Assembly: GCA_000174895.1 (NCBI GenBank)
Contig: ACOK01000102.1
Coordinates: forward strand, 1-64,000
Direction of reading: 5' to 3'
From: Ruminococcus flavefaciens FD-1
GTDB taxonomy: Bacteria > Bacillota > Clostridia > Oscillospirales > Ruminococcaceae
Length of the DNA: 64,000 nucleotides
Numbering within the stretch: the first letter of the stretch is position 1; the number at the start of each line of letters is the position of its first letter. A program made the position numbers and the translations under genes. The notes beneath the pieces are model-generated. The model was not told where the DNA came from. It did no database searches and saw nothing but the letters and a program-made list of their open reading frames with translations. Positions 53,638 to 61,275 of the stretch are shown here, one piece after another.

Positions 53638-54066
53638 TTACTTTATTTCAAGTCTCTTTGAGACAGGCTGTTCGGGTTTTCTTTTTGGCAGGTCTATGAT
53701 GAGGATGCCGTTTTTGTATTCAGCGCTTATAGCGTTTTCGTCCACATCGGTAATATCGAAGCTTCTCTTGAACGAGCCGTATGAACGCTCTCTGCGGATA
53801 TAATTTCCCTTGTTGTCCTTATCTTCATTAGTGGTGTTATGCTCGGCGGAAATAGTCAGATACGAGCCGTTGATATCCAGCTTTATATCCTCTTTCTCGA
53901 AGCCGGGCATTTCGGACTCCATGACGTACTTGTCGCCCTCGTCCCTGATATCAGTCTTGCAGGAATTCATCTGCATGGTCTTGCCAAAGAAGTTCTTATC
54001 TGTATCGTCCCAGAAATCAAATGGGTCATAGCTGTTTCTTGCGAATGGTGAAATACCGTATAACAT
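53638..54066 (-). CDS. Hsp20/alpha-crystallin small heat-shock protein
   Basis: The 142-residue chaperone holds unfolding proteins. After an N-terminal Phe-rich segment (SPFARNSYDPFDFWDD) the alpha-crystallin domain spans about 38-140: ESEMPGFEKEDIKLDINGSY, RRERSYGSFKRSFDI, and the closing AEYKNGILIIDLPK. GGAGG precedes the ATG. A perfect CIRCE lies about 150 bases upstream, so HrcA should repress it together with htpG. A 13-codon reading frame with its own AAAGGAAA lies in the leader at about 54104-54145 on the minus strand; its meaning is unclear. Confidence 0.94.
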   Translation of the reverse strand: MLYGISPFARNSYDPFDFWDDTDKNFFGKTMQMNSCKTDIRDEGDKYVMESEMPGFEKEDIKLDINGSYLTISAEHNTTNEDKDNKGNYIRRERSYGSFKRSFDITDVDENAISAEYKNGILIIDLPKRKPEQPVSKRLEIK

Positions 54067-54217
54067 AATTCATACCTCCAGAATAATTTTATGTGTTTAT
54101 TGTATGCTTGTTTTTACCGCATATTCCATTGGTATCATCTCTTTTCCTTTCGTTAATTATATATTAGACCTCTTATTTGAAAGAATGATTACACTTATGT
54201 GACAGAAAAATGAAAAT

Positions 54218-54244
54218 TAGCACTCTCAACCCGAGAGTGCTAAT
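54218..54244 (-). promoter_or_regulatory. CIRCE operator upstream of hsp20
   Basis: TTAGCACTC-N9-GAGTGCTAA, a perfect consensus match. The leader between it and the hsp20 start is about 150 bases. Confidence 0.95.
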
Positions 54245-54286
54245 GGTACTTTTTGTATTATCATAAAGGTGATTTCCGGGATATCA

Positions 54287-54311
54287 CGGGCGCTCGGAAA
54301 GCGCCCCTACA
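54287..54311 (-). repeat. hairpin repeat, GGGCGCTCGGAAAGCGCCC stem
   Basis: Inverted copy of the 53547 hairpin with CCCTACA at the right end. Confidence 0.75.
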
Positions 54312-54356
54312 ATTCAGATCTGTCCGCAAAGCGGACACCACAATTACGCATTATGA

Positions 54357-54517
54357 GAACCTGTCCACATAGGGATTCATGCACGTCTTTTCGTCAAATT
54401 TTGCCGGTTACTGCGTTAAAAATCCTTGAAGGGCGACAGCCCGTCGGCGGATTTTTGCCTTGTCACCGACAAAATTATGCCTGATAATCCGTACATTCAC
54501 CCTATGTGGACAGGTTC
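54357..54517. mobile_element. 161-bp MITE-like element with perfect 18-bp terminal inverted repeats
   Basis: The left end GAACCTGTCCACATAGGG and right end CCCTATGTGGACAGGTTC are exact complements. The interior has an AAAATCC/GGATTTT hairpin and a GGGCGACAGCCCG hairpin and no coding capacity. The interior hairpin GAAGGGCGACAGCCCG resembles GAAGGGCGGGAAAGCCCG at about 38246. Only one copy with these ends is seen here. Flanking target duplication is not obvious. Confidence 0.7.
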
Positions 54518-54555
54518 AAAAAGGACAGCCGGAAGGCGGCCCCTGCATTTTTATG

Positions 54556-55032
54556 TCAGAGAATAATATCCTCAAACTTTCCACGTATAGCCTTTACAAG
54601 CTCAGATGGGGAAAGTCTTATCTGAGTGCCGATGCGTCCTCCGCTTATGTAGAAAAGAGGGAGAGCCTCAGCTGAATTGTGTATGACAGTCATGAACTGC
54701 TTTTTCATTCCGATGGGAGTACATCCTCCACGGACATAGCCTGTCACCTTTGTGATATCCTTTACATGGAGCAGTTCCACGGACTTTTCGCCTACGCTTT
54801 TAGCGGCTTTTTTCAGGTCAAGCTCCAGCGCCACGGGGAGCAGGAAGCAGTAGTAATTACCGCTTTTGCCGTGAGCGACGAGAGTTTTGAAGGTCTCATC
54901 AAGGGGCTGACCCAGCTTTTCGGCGGTGTGTATGCCGTCGATGAATTCCTCACATTCGTAGGTCTGAACGGTATACTCTATCTTATTTTTATCAAGAAAA
55001 CGCATTGCATTGGTTTTCAGTTCCTTACCCAA
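54556..55032 (-). CDS. YbaK/EbsC-type aminoacyl-tRNA deacylase
   Basis: The 158-residue protein of the YbaK fold hydrolyses mischarged aminoacyl-tRNA, usually Cys-tRNA-Pro. Visible family segments are NAMRFLDKNKIEYTV, KTLVAHGKSGNYYCFLLPV, VTGYVRGGCTPIGMKKQF and a GRIGTQIRLSP ending. The lysine in FKTLVA and the GGCTPIG loop are the conserved active-site region. The start is a TTG at 55032, five bases after AAGGAGTGG; no ATG fits. Confidence 0.9.
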   Translation of the reverse strand: MGKELKTNAMRFLDKNKIEYTVQTYECEEFIDGIHTAEKLGQPLDETFKTLVAHGKSGNYYCFLLPVALELDLKKAAKSVGEKSVELLHVKDITKVTGYVRGGCTPIGMKKQFMTVIHNSAEALPLFYISGGRIGTQIRLSPSELVKAIRGKFEDIIL

Positions 55033-55170
55033 AATACCACTCCTTTTTTTATTCGGAATTATGGTGTTCGCTAACACTCACAGATCAGATCACCATGCAC
55101 ATAGTGGAATGCCGGGGTGTCGTCCACTACAGAAACAAGCCTGCGAGCGACCTGAAACTCATCGTTTTTA

Positions 55171-55230
55171 AAGAAGTAAGCGAGTTTACGAGCGATTCGT
55201 GTTTGTGGTCGAGCTGACACCAGCTCGTGA
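55171..55230 (+). repeat. truncated type D repeat forming the end of queH
   Basis: The D fragment (AGAAGTAAGCGAGTTTACGA ... GAGCTGACACCAGCTC) extends over the last 14 codons of queH and supplies its stop codon. Confidence 0.8.
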
Positions 55231-55821
55231 GTAGATGCATCCGCAGTAATTCTGTCTGTACAGGTTATATTCCTTTGAAAGCTGAATGGAATGTTTGTAG
55301 CCGTCGTGCTTCTTGAAGTCGGAATACAGGTACGGGATGCCGCATTCTTCGGCTATCCTGCCGCCGCATTCGTTGATGAATGTGCAGTCCTTGTGAGGGC
55401 TTATGGTCAGGGTAGTCGTGAAGTAATCGCTTTCCAGTTCCTTAGCCTTAGCCGCCGCCATACGCAGACGGTATTCAATGCACTTCCGGCATCTTTCCCC
55501 ACGCTCGGGCAGGTCTTCCAGTCCCTTTGCCAGCGCAAAAAAAGGAGCGGAGTCATAGGGTTCTTCGATGACATTGATATCAAGTCCCAGTTCCTTCACG
55601 AGCCTTTTCAGTTCGCTGAGGCGGAACTCAAATTCGCTTTCGGGGGAAATGTTCGGATTGCAGAAATACAGCGTTATATCGAAATGCTCATGCAGAAAAA
55701 GCAGGGTATGACTGGAACAGGGAGCACAGCAGGCGTGAAGGAGGAGCGACGGTTTTTCGCCGCTTTTCTCCAGTTCTGCCATTTTCTCGTCCAGCATCCT
55801 GCCGTAATTTACCTTGTTCAT
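55186..55821 (-). CDS. queH: epoxyqueuosine reductase QueH
   Basis: The 211-residue iron-sulfur enzyme performs the last step of queuosine synthesis in tRNA, the non-homologous substitute for QueG. Cysteine motifs are LHACCAPCSSH near 28-38, ERCRKCIEYR near 110-119 and YCGC near 193-196. The last residues, after YCGCIYS, are RAGVSSTTNTNRS and are encoded by a truncated type D repeat, so the C-terminus has been altered by repeat insertion. Start ATG overlaps the ricT stop (TAATG). Only queH of the pathway is in the window. Confidence 0.93.
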   Translation of the reverse strand: MNKVNYGRMLDEKMAELEKSGEKPSLLLHACCAPCSSHTLLFLHEHFDITLYFCNPNISPESEFEFRLSELKRLVKELGLDINVIEEPYDSAPFFALAKGLEDLPERGERCRKCIEYRLRMAAAKAKELESDYFTTTLTISPHKDCTFINECGGRIAEECGIPYLYSDFKKHDGYKHSIQLSKEYNLYRQNYCGCIYSRAGVSSTTNTNRS

Positions 55822-56687
55822 TACTTATCCTCAAGCTTTTTCAGAGCCTTGAGTTCGTCCTTGTTGACCCTTATCTCAACGTCCTTCAGCAGCTTTACTT
55901 CGCTTCTGTCCAGAGTAACGGGAACTTCGGATTTCTCGGTCTTGACTCTCAGCTTTCCTGTGATGAGGTTAACGTCCTCGACCTTGCCCTTGTCGCCGTC
56001 GGGAGTTACGACTACTGCGCCCATTTTCGGGGTTATCTTCAGCAGTTCCTCGTAAACGTTCTGCTCATTTTTGAGACAGCACATAAGTCTGCCGCAGGTG
56101 CCTGATATTTTTGTAGGATTGAGGGAAAGTCCCTGTTCCTTTGCCATTTTTATGGATACAGGCTGGAAATCGCCCATGTAGCCCTTACAGCAGAATTCTC
56201 TGCCGCAGATTCCCAGACCGCCCAGTATCTTTGCCTCGTCACGTACACCTATCTGACGCAGTTCGATACGTGTTCTGAAAACGGATGCCAGATCCTTTAC
56301 CAGTTCACGGAAATCAACACGGTTCTCGGCAGTGAAGTAGAAGAGAAGCTTGTTGTTATCGAAGGTACACTCAACGTCCACAAGGTTCATGCTGAGTTTT
56401 CTTGCAGCGATCTTCTCCTCGCATATTTTGAAAGCTTCCTTTTCACGCTGCTTGTTCTTTTCAACAGTTCTGAGGTCGTTCTCGTCAGCAAGGCGGATTA
56501 TCGGCTTGAGGGGAGAATTTATCATCTCGTCGGGTATCTCCCTGTTAGCGATAACGACTTCGCCGCACTCGATGCCTCTTACGGTCTCGACGATGGCACG
56601 GTCTCCCACATTAGCCTTGATATTGCCGGGGGAGAAGTAATATATTTTTCCTACGCTCTTGAAGCGTACACCAACTATTTCTTTCAT
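55821..56687 (-). CDS. ricT: RicT/YaaT, PSP1-domain protein
   Basis: The 288-residue protein has the PSP1 signature with cysteines in LGGLGICGREFCCKGYMGDF and SGTCGRLMCCL. In Bacillus RicT forms a complex with RicA and RicF that binds iron-sulfur clusters and directs RNase Y cleavage and sporulation phosphorelay output. RNase Y is also in the window, some 18 kb away. It lies downstream of holB with a 13-base gap and upstream of queH with a one-base overlap, the conserved holB-ricT order. Confidence 0.94.
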   Translation of the reverse strand: MKEIVGVRFKSVGKIYYFSPGNIKANVGDRAIVETVRGIECGEVVIANREIPDEMINSPLKPIIRLADENDLRTVEKNKQREKEAFKICEEKIAARKLSMNLVDVECTFDNNKLLFYFTAENRVDFRELVKDLASVFRTRIELRQIGVRDEAKILGGLGICGREFCCKGYMGDFQPVSIKMAKEQGLSLNPTKISGTCGRLMCCLKNEQNVYEELLKITPKMGAVVVTPDGDKGKVEDVNLITGKLRVKTEKSEVPVTLDRSEVKLLKDVEIRVNKDELKALKKLEDK

Positions 56688-56700
56688 GTATAACTCCAGT

Positions 56701-57681
56701 TCAGATGATTTCGGTTATCTCGGCAGCCAGCGCCGCCATTGCAAGAGGTATGGTAACATTGCAGTCAACGGCTTTGTTTGCCAGTTCTATCTTATTGTGA
56801 ATGCGTACAGCCTGATAGGGAGTTATCCTTCCTGAGAGGGATTCAGCAGTTTCACGGCTGCATCCTATCAGTTCTGCGGATTTATCTCTGCCCAGCACAG
56901 CGGCATCACGGACCAGCTTATCCAGCATGGTCATAACGTTTTTCACGTCATTTCTGCTGCTTCCGAGAGCGAAAAGCTGTGCATTGAGCGAATATTCATC
57001 TTTTCTTATTATACTATCAGCGAGGCCTTTTGTCAAATCCACCTGCTTGCGGAGTTCCTCATTGCGGATATAATCGCCGCACATACCGATATTTCCGTGA
57101 AAGCATCTGACAGCGCTTTCGGCTTCTTCGGGAGTGCAGTCGTCCTCAATGAGTGCCTTTTTCGCCTCCTCATCGGTAACAGTGGATACTCCGAAGCATA
57201 CGCATCTTGAAATGATGGTGGGCAGGAAGTCTGTCCGTGAGTTGCAGGTGAAGATGAAGTAAGCGTATTCCGGCGGTTCTTCTATCAGCTTCAGCAGGAC
57301 ATTCTGAGTACGTGGGTCGGTGTTCTTGCAGTCGGTGAAGATGCACACCTTTCTGCCGCTGGAGTTGTTGGGCTTGATGTATGCCTGATTGATGACGGCA
57401 CGGGCGGTCTCCACGGAATATCCGCCTAATTTGCCGCTGGTGGGAGCGTATATCACATCGGGATGGTAGCCCATGTCAACATTATGGCAGGCGTTGCACT
57501 TTCCGCATGGCCTGCCGTCAACGGGAGATTCACACATCAGCGACATGGTGTAGTATTTGGCCATAAGCCGTTTGCCGCTGCCTTTTTCTCCGCAGAAAAT
57601 AACGGACTGGGCAGCTTTGTCGTTTTTTATCATATTTGCTATCGTAGACAGCAGATATTCATTTCCGTATATATTCTTCAT
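56701..57681 (-). CDS. holB: DNA polymerase III delta-prime subunit
   Basis: The 326-residue clamp-loader subunit has YGNEYLLSTIANMI, an altered Walker A GEKGSGKR (about 26-33) and a zinc cluster CGKCNACH (about 52-59 region), and VLLKLIEEPPEYAYFIFTC near 108-126, the sensor-containing AAA motif. The start at 57681 follows AAAGGAAA; upstream in-frame codons run into repeats and are rejected. Gene order decarboxylase-holB-ricT resembles yaaO...holB-yaaT of Bacillus. Confidence 0.93.
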   Translation of the reverse strand: MKNIYGNEYLLSTIANMIKNDKAAQSVIFCGEKGSGKRLMAKYYTMSLMCESPVDGRPCGKCNACHNVDMGYHPDVIYAPTSGKLGGYSVETARAVINQAYIKPNNSSGRKVCIFTDCKNTDPRTQNVLLKLIEEPPEYAYFIFTCNSRTDFLPTIISRCVCFGVSTVTDEEAKKALIEDDCTPEEAESAVRCFHGNIGMCGDYIRNEELRKQVDLTKGLADSIIRKDEYSLNAQLFALGSSRNDVKNVMTMLDKLVRDAAVLGRDKSAELIGCSRETAESLSGRITPYQAVRIHNKIELANKAVDCNVTIPLAMAALAAEITEII

Positions 57682-57710
57682 GTTGTTTTCCTTTTGCTGC
57701 GTGCAGGGGC

Positions 57711-57815
57711 GGATATCATCCGCCCGACGGACTGTACGGCCGTTGTGCGTCCATACAGTCGGTTTCATATTATTTTTGTGTAAGGCACAGGACGTAGGGG
57801 ACGCCGTCCCCTGCA
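57711..57815 (+). repeat. two hairpin repeats between holB and the decarboxylase gene
   Basis: GGGGCGGATATCATCCGCCC (about 57715) and GTAGGGGACGCCGTCCCCTGC (about 57794). Confidence 0.7.
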
Positions 57816-57817
57816 TA

Positions 57818-59149
57818 TCATTCACGAACCACTAAAACCTTATCTATATTGTAGCGCCTGAAAAGTTCGATGCATGAGCGGTCGATGACTTCGCCGCTTG
57901 CCGCAATCGGTATTGCAGGAGGGCACGGCACTTTCACGGAAGCACAGATGCGTCCCTCAGCTTCTTCGACCGTTATTTCTTCACAGGGAGAGAATGCCGC
58001 TTCCCGTATGGACATGGCCTTTTCCGGCAGAGCAATGCTGAAGCTTTCCTTTATCGGTTCATGCTTTCGGGCAGAGCGCAGAGCAGTGTCGAGAGCCTCC
58101 GTCAGCTTTGCGTAATCTTCGGTTCTGCTCATAGGAGACATGAGAAGTATCAGCAGTGAGCTGTCGGAATATTCACATTCAGCGCCGTTTGCGCGAAGTC
58201 TCTCCGCCAGTTCATTGCCGTCGTATCCGCATTCAGCCGCCATTACCGTGATGTGGAATGGCTCGCTTTCGGCGAATATGAGTCTGTCGGAGAAGTGGCT
58301 TTTCAGCTTCTGCACCGACCTCATACCGTCAGCGATATCATCGGCTATGCAGTCACAGATGTACCTGTTGCAGAGGTCGAGGCTTGCCATTACAAGATAG
58401 GAAGGACTTGTTGAGCCGAAAAAACTCATGGCCTGTTTAAGCCTTCCCACGTATTCTTTGCAGGATGTGTGGAGCATTGCACCGCCTGTCAGTGCAGGCA
58501 GCATTTTGTGTGCGGAGTCGCAGCACAGGTCAGCTCCCAGATTCATAGGGTGGATATTTTTCGGCAGAAAAGCCAGATGAGCGCCGTGAGCGTTATCCAC
58601 CAGCAGTTTCGCTTCGTATCTTCGGCATACAGCCGCAAGGGAACGGATATCAGCGGTCCTGCCTGTGTAATCGGGTGATGTGATGTACAGACAGGCAGGC
58701 TTGCCGCATTCTTTCAGAGCGGTCTCCACAGCGGATGTATCAACAGTCCCTGAGAGTATCCCTCCGCTGTATTCCGGCATTATCCATAGGGGGGAGATAT
58801 CCAGCAGAGCGCAGGCGTTGAGGAATGCACGGTGAACATTTCTCACAGCGATGACCTGGCGTCCGTCCTGTTTCATAAGGGTGAGCATGGCCTGAATGCA
58901 CAGAGTAGAGCCGCCTGCGGAGTAGACGGTCTCAGCCGTATGGTACAGACGGGACATATATTTTTCGCTTTCGGCAATAATGCCTTCCGCTTCAAAAAGG
59001 CTGTCCGCACCTGATATCTCGGTGATATCGAGGGAGAAAGCGGAGGACAGCTCCCCGGAACAGGAGCGTCCCTTGTGGCCGGGCATATGGCAGCGGACAG
59101 TGCCGGAGGCGGCGTAATTTCTGAGATAATCGTAAATCGGTGTTTCCAT
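57818..59149 (-). CDS. Orn/Lys/Arg decarboxylase-family PLP enzyme (YaaO/SpeA type)
   Basis: The 443-residue protein begins TPIYDYLRNYAASGTVRCHM and has PGHKG at 24-28, AVRNVHRAFLNAC near 104, VDNAHGAHLAF near 190 and the PLP lysine in SAHKMLPALTGG near 215. It is the short prokaryotic class III decarboxylase, which makes agmatine, cadaverine or putrescine; the substrate cannot be told from sequence. The start follows AAAGGA. It is ten bases after the sigma-like gene in the same direction, so it belongs to the transcript of the SOS-type promoter at 59748. Confidence 0.9.
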   Translation of the reverse strand: METPIYDYLRNYAASGTVRCHMPGHKGRSCSGELSSAFSLDITEISGADSLFEAEGIIAESEKYMSRLYHTAETVYSAGGSTLCIQAMLTLMKQDGRQVIAVRNVHRAFLNACALLDISPLWIMPEYSGGILSGTVDTSAVETALKECGKPACLYITSPDYTGRTADIRSLAAVCRRYEAKLLVDNAHGAHLAFLPKNIHPMNLGADLCCDSAHKMLPALTGGAMLHTSCKEYVGRLKQAMSFFGSTSPSYLVMASLDLCNRYICDCIADDIADGMRSVQKLKSHFSDRLIFAESEPFHITVMAAECGYDGNELAERLRANGAECEYSDSSLLILLMSPMSRTEDYAKLTEALDTALRSARKHEPIKESFSIALPEKAMSIREAAFSPCEEITVEEAEGRICASVKVPCPPAIPIAASGEVIDRSCIELFRRYNIDKVLVVRE

Positions 59150-59159
59150 AATTTTTCCT

Positions 59160-59459
59160 TTAGCTGACGTAATATTTCATGATACGGTACATTTTCAGAC
59201 GGGCACGTTTCATAGCGGCTGAGACAGCCTGCGGAGTTACACCGAGCTGTCTGCCGATAGTGACGATATCTGTTTTCTTAAAATAGTATAACACAATTAT
59301 TTCTTTTTGTCTCGGTGTAAGCTCATTATTTATTACATTTAACAGAATTTTTCTCAGCTTACGTGTTCCGTCTTCGTGATCGCCGCCCTCAAGAATTGCA
59401 CGTATACCCTCGTCAGCCTTGCCTGTAAAGGTATCGGAATAGCTCTCACGTCTTGACAC
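59160..59459 (-). CDS. sigma-70 region-4-like small protein
   Basis: The 99-residue protein has a C-terminal sigma region 4 helix-turn-helix: ELTPRQKEIIVLYYFKKTDI then VTIGRQLGVTPQAVSAAMKR. There is no region 2, so it is not a full sigma factor. It may act as a DNA-binding or sigma-like regulator as in some prophages and in YvrI/XpaF-type proteins. The GTG start at 59459 has GGAGG ten bases upstream within the previous gene; an ATG at 59480 is possible. It overlaps the upstream coiled-coil gene by 14 bases. Confidence 0.7.
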   Translation of the reverse strand: MSRRESYSDTFTGKADEGIRAILEGGDHEDGTRKLRKILLNVINNELTPRQKEIIVLYYFKKTDIVTIGRQLGVTPQAVSAAMKRARLKMYRIMKYYVS

Positions 59460-59679
59460 GGCTCTCCATCCTCCTGACATAGGAATCAAGTGAAGCAATG
59501 ACCTCCAGCATTTGCAGATTCTCGTCGTACAGCAGTTTGATCCTCCTGTCCAGTGAGAGTTCGTTGATGCGTGATTCTTTCCCCTGCCGCCGCAGAGAGG
59601 TGCGCAGAGCGGTGAGTTCGGATATTCGTTTCTGAGCCTTGATACAGCTTTCTTTGTAGGATATAATCATATTTTTCAT
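59446..59679 (-). CDS. small coiled-coil protein upstream of the sigma-like gene
   Basis: The 77-residue, basic, helical protein has heptad-like Leu/Ile spacing (KRISELTALRTSLRR then IKLLYDENLQMLEVIASLDS). Nothing identifies its function. GGAGG precedes the ATG by nine bases. It is the first gene after two LexA-type boxes and overlaps the sigma-like gene, so both probably work together, for example as co-factor and region-4 protein. Confidence 0.65.
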   Translation of the reverse strand: MKNMIISYKESCIKAQKRISELTALRTSLRRQGKESRINELSLDRRIKLLYDENLQMLEVIASLDSYVRRMESRVKT

Positions 59680-59717
59680 TTTCCATACCTCCTTTGCCTT
59701 AGGGAGAAAAAAGATAG

Positions 59718-59731
59718 CGAACAGATGTTCT
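59718..59731 (-). promoter_or_regulatory. LexA box 1
   Basis: CGAACAGATGTTCT, 13 of 14 matches to the Bacillus-type SOS box CGAACRNRYGTTYG. It lies just downstream of the -10 box. Confidence 0.75.
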
Positions 59732-59747
59732 ATTCCTTGTGATCTTT

Positions 59748-59776
59748 ATTATAGAACATTTGTTCTGATTTGTCAA
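59748..59776 (-). promoter_or_regulatory. promoter of the SOS-type operon
   Basis: On the minus strand TTGACA (59771-59776), 17-base spacer and TATAAT (59748-59753), both perfect consensus. Confidence 0.85.
59753..59766 (-). promoter_or_regulatory. LexA box 2
   Basis: AGAACAAATGTTCT on the minus strand fills the spacer between -35 and -10. With GAAC-N4-GTTC it fits the SOS-box core. Binding here would block polymerase. Confidence 0.75.
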
Positions 59777-59814
59777 GGGGATGGAGATAAGTTTTAAATT
59801 TAATTTTTGTACCG

Positions 59815-59960
59815 CAAAAAAGGACGCTCCGTGGAACGCCCCTCTGCTTGTAGAAAATTTATTTTAGCGGATGGATTTTATTAAGGGCGCTCGGAAAGCG
59901 CCCCTACAAATCGGGTATTGTTAGTTAGCTTATGTAGGGGCGAGTTCCGCTCGCCCACAT
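59815..59960 (+). repeat. hairpin repeats between the SOS operon and the HD gene
   Basis: GGACGCTCCGTGGAACGCCCC (about 59822), GGGCGCTCGGAAAGCGCCCC (59885) and GGGGCGAGTTCCGCTCGCCC (about 59937). Confidence 0.75.
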
Positions 59961-59994
59961 ATTTTTTGAAAAAAATCGGCTTTTTGAATGACAA

Positions 59995-60020
59995 AAGGAC
60001 GTTCCGTAGAACGTCCTTAT
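59995..60020 (-). terminator. terminator of the HD-domain gene
   Basis: AAGGACGTTC/GAACGTCCTT, a perfect stem followed by TTGTCATTC on the minus strand; five bases after the stop codon region. Confidence 0.75.
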
Positions 60021-60024
60021 CTTA

Positions 60025-60540
60025 TTATGATTTATCCGAGGAGAAATGAGATGTGACCTTAGTGACTTTCGGTACGCAGAATTCCAGAACAGCGCAGTAC
60101 TTGTCGATAAGGGTGATGATGTAGGTCTCCCTATATTTGGGGAGAGGCCTTGTCATCGGCCACATATGCTTTTCGATCATATCTTTTTCGAGGAGGGAGA
60201 TATGTGTCAGCTCCCTTGCATTTTCCACAGCTACCTGTGAATGCATACGGCTGTGGCGTGGTTCGCCTTTTGAGCGGAGAGAGTTGTACTCTTTTCTGTC
60301 ATAGTAGAACAGATCGTGGAGCAGTCCTGCCCTTGCGGCAGAACGGGCATTGAGGCGGAATTTCCTGCACACCACATAGCTGTAATATGACACGTTCAGA
60401 CAGTGCTGAAAACGGGTAGTCGATATATGGTGTCGGATATCCTTGAGCTTTTCAAGTTCGTCCGAATCTATAAGATCGGCGATACAGCTGTAATAGCTGC
60501 AAAGTGAGAGGTCTTTTTTTGAGCAAATAGCTTTAAGCAT
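60025..60540 (-). CDS. HD-domain hydrolase-like protein
   Basis: The 171-residue protein contains the HD-type order: RFQHCLNVSYYSYVV near 43-57, RAGLLHDLFYYDR near 70-82, HSQVAVENARE near 99-109 and a late Asp in LIDKY. This metal-dependent phosphohydrolase fold acts on nucleotides or phospholipid-like substrates; the substrate is unknown. It is a single gene with its own terminator and lies upstream of, and in the same direction as, the SOS-type operon. Confidence 0.8.
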   Translation of the reverse strand: MLKAICSKKDLSLCSYYSCIADLIDSDELEKLKDIRHHISTTRFQHCLNVSYYSYVVCRKFRLNARSAARAGLLHDLFYYDRKEYNSLRSKGEPRHSRMHSQVAVENARELTHISLLEKDMIEKHMWPMTRPLPKYRETYIITLIDKYCAVLEFCVPKVTKVTSHFSSDKS

Positions 60541-60659
60541 TCTTTTCTCCTTACATATGTGAGAGGGCGGAGATGTTATTGTTTGCTTACATTATACCAC
60601 AGTATCTCATGAAAATCAAGTTATTTCAGCGATCATTTATAAGTGTGGAGCAATTGGAA

Positions 60660-61194
60660 AAGTTCCGCTGCTTTCATTTGCCGGCACTTCTTGTTTAATT
60701 AAAGTTCATGTGGTATCTGTAGGGGCGCACAGTGTGCGCCCTTCAGTCTGTTGAAAAAGTCTTTTTTAAGATTGATTATATCAAGGGCACTCGGAAAGCG
60801 CCCATATAAATCGTCAATTTTTCGTTGGTTTATGCAGGGGCAAGTTCCGCTCGCCCGATAAAGCCAAGTTCAAGTTACACCATGAGGGCGCACATTGTGC
60901 GCCCCTACAAATGTAACGTGAACTTCAATTAAAAGAAGTACCATTGAGAAAAAGCGGTGGAACGCCGAGGGCGGCGTTCCCTACAATACGGCTATTCTGC
61001 GTAAATGATTTTTGCAGGGGCGAGTTACACTCGCCCGAAATAACATTATGAGGGCGCACACTGTGCGCCCCTACAAATTGTACGTCTACATACATGAAAA
61101 GAAGTATCGGCGAGCGAAAGCAGATTAAGCTAAACGTACAGAGTAAGCGAGTTTACGAGCGTAACGTGATCGGGGTCAAGCTGCCGTCAGCTTG
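60660..61194 (+). repeat. repeat cluster: type D fragment, about eight hairpins, type D copy
   Basis: CTTTCATTTGCCGGCACTTC (end of D, 60678) is followed by hairpins GGCGCACAGTGTGCGCC (60722), GGGCACTCGGAAAGCGCCC (60784, one mismatch), GGGCAAGTTCCGCTCGCCC (60838, one mismatch), GGGCGCACATTGTGCGCCCC (60887), GGAACGCCGAGGGCGGCGTTCC (60960), GGGGCGAGTTACACTCGCCC (61017) and GGGCGCACACTGTGCGCCCC (61052). A type D copy spans 61099-61194. The two mismatched stems suggest decay. No gene is seen in 60541-61275. Confidence 0.8.
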
Positions 61195-61199
61195 CGCAG

Positions 61200-61235
61200 G
61201 AAAAGGCGGTTGCCGTGAAACAACCGCCTTAACCT
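61200..61235 (-). terminator. terminator of the CAP-dockerin gene
   Basis: AAGGCGGTTG/CAACCGCCTT, with TTTTCC on the minus strand after the stem, about 45 bases after the stop codon. Confidence 0.75.
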
Positions 61236-61275
61236 AATGAACACACCATTTATACTAATTCTTCCATAATTTACT

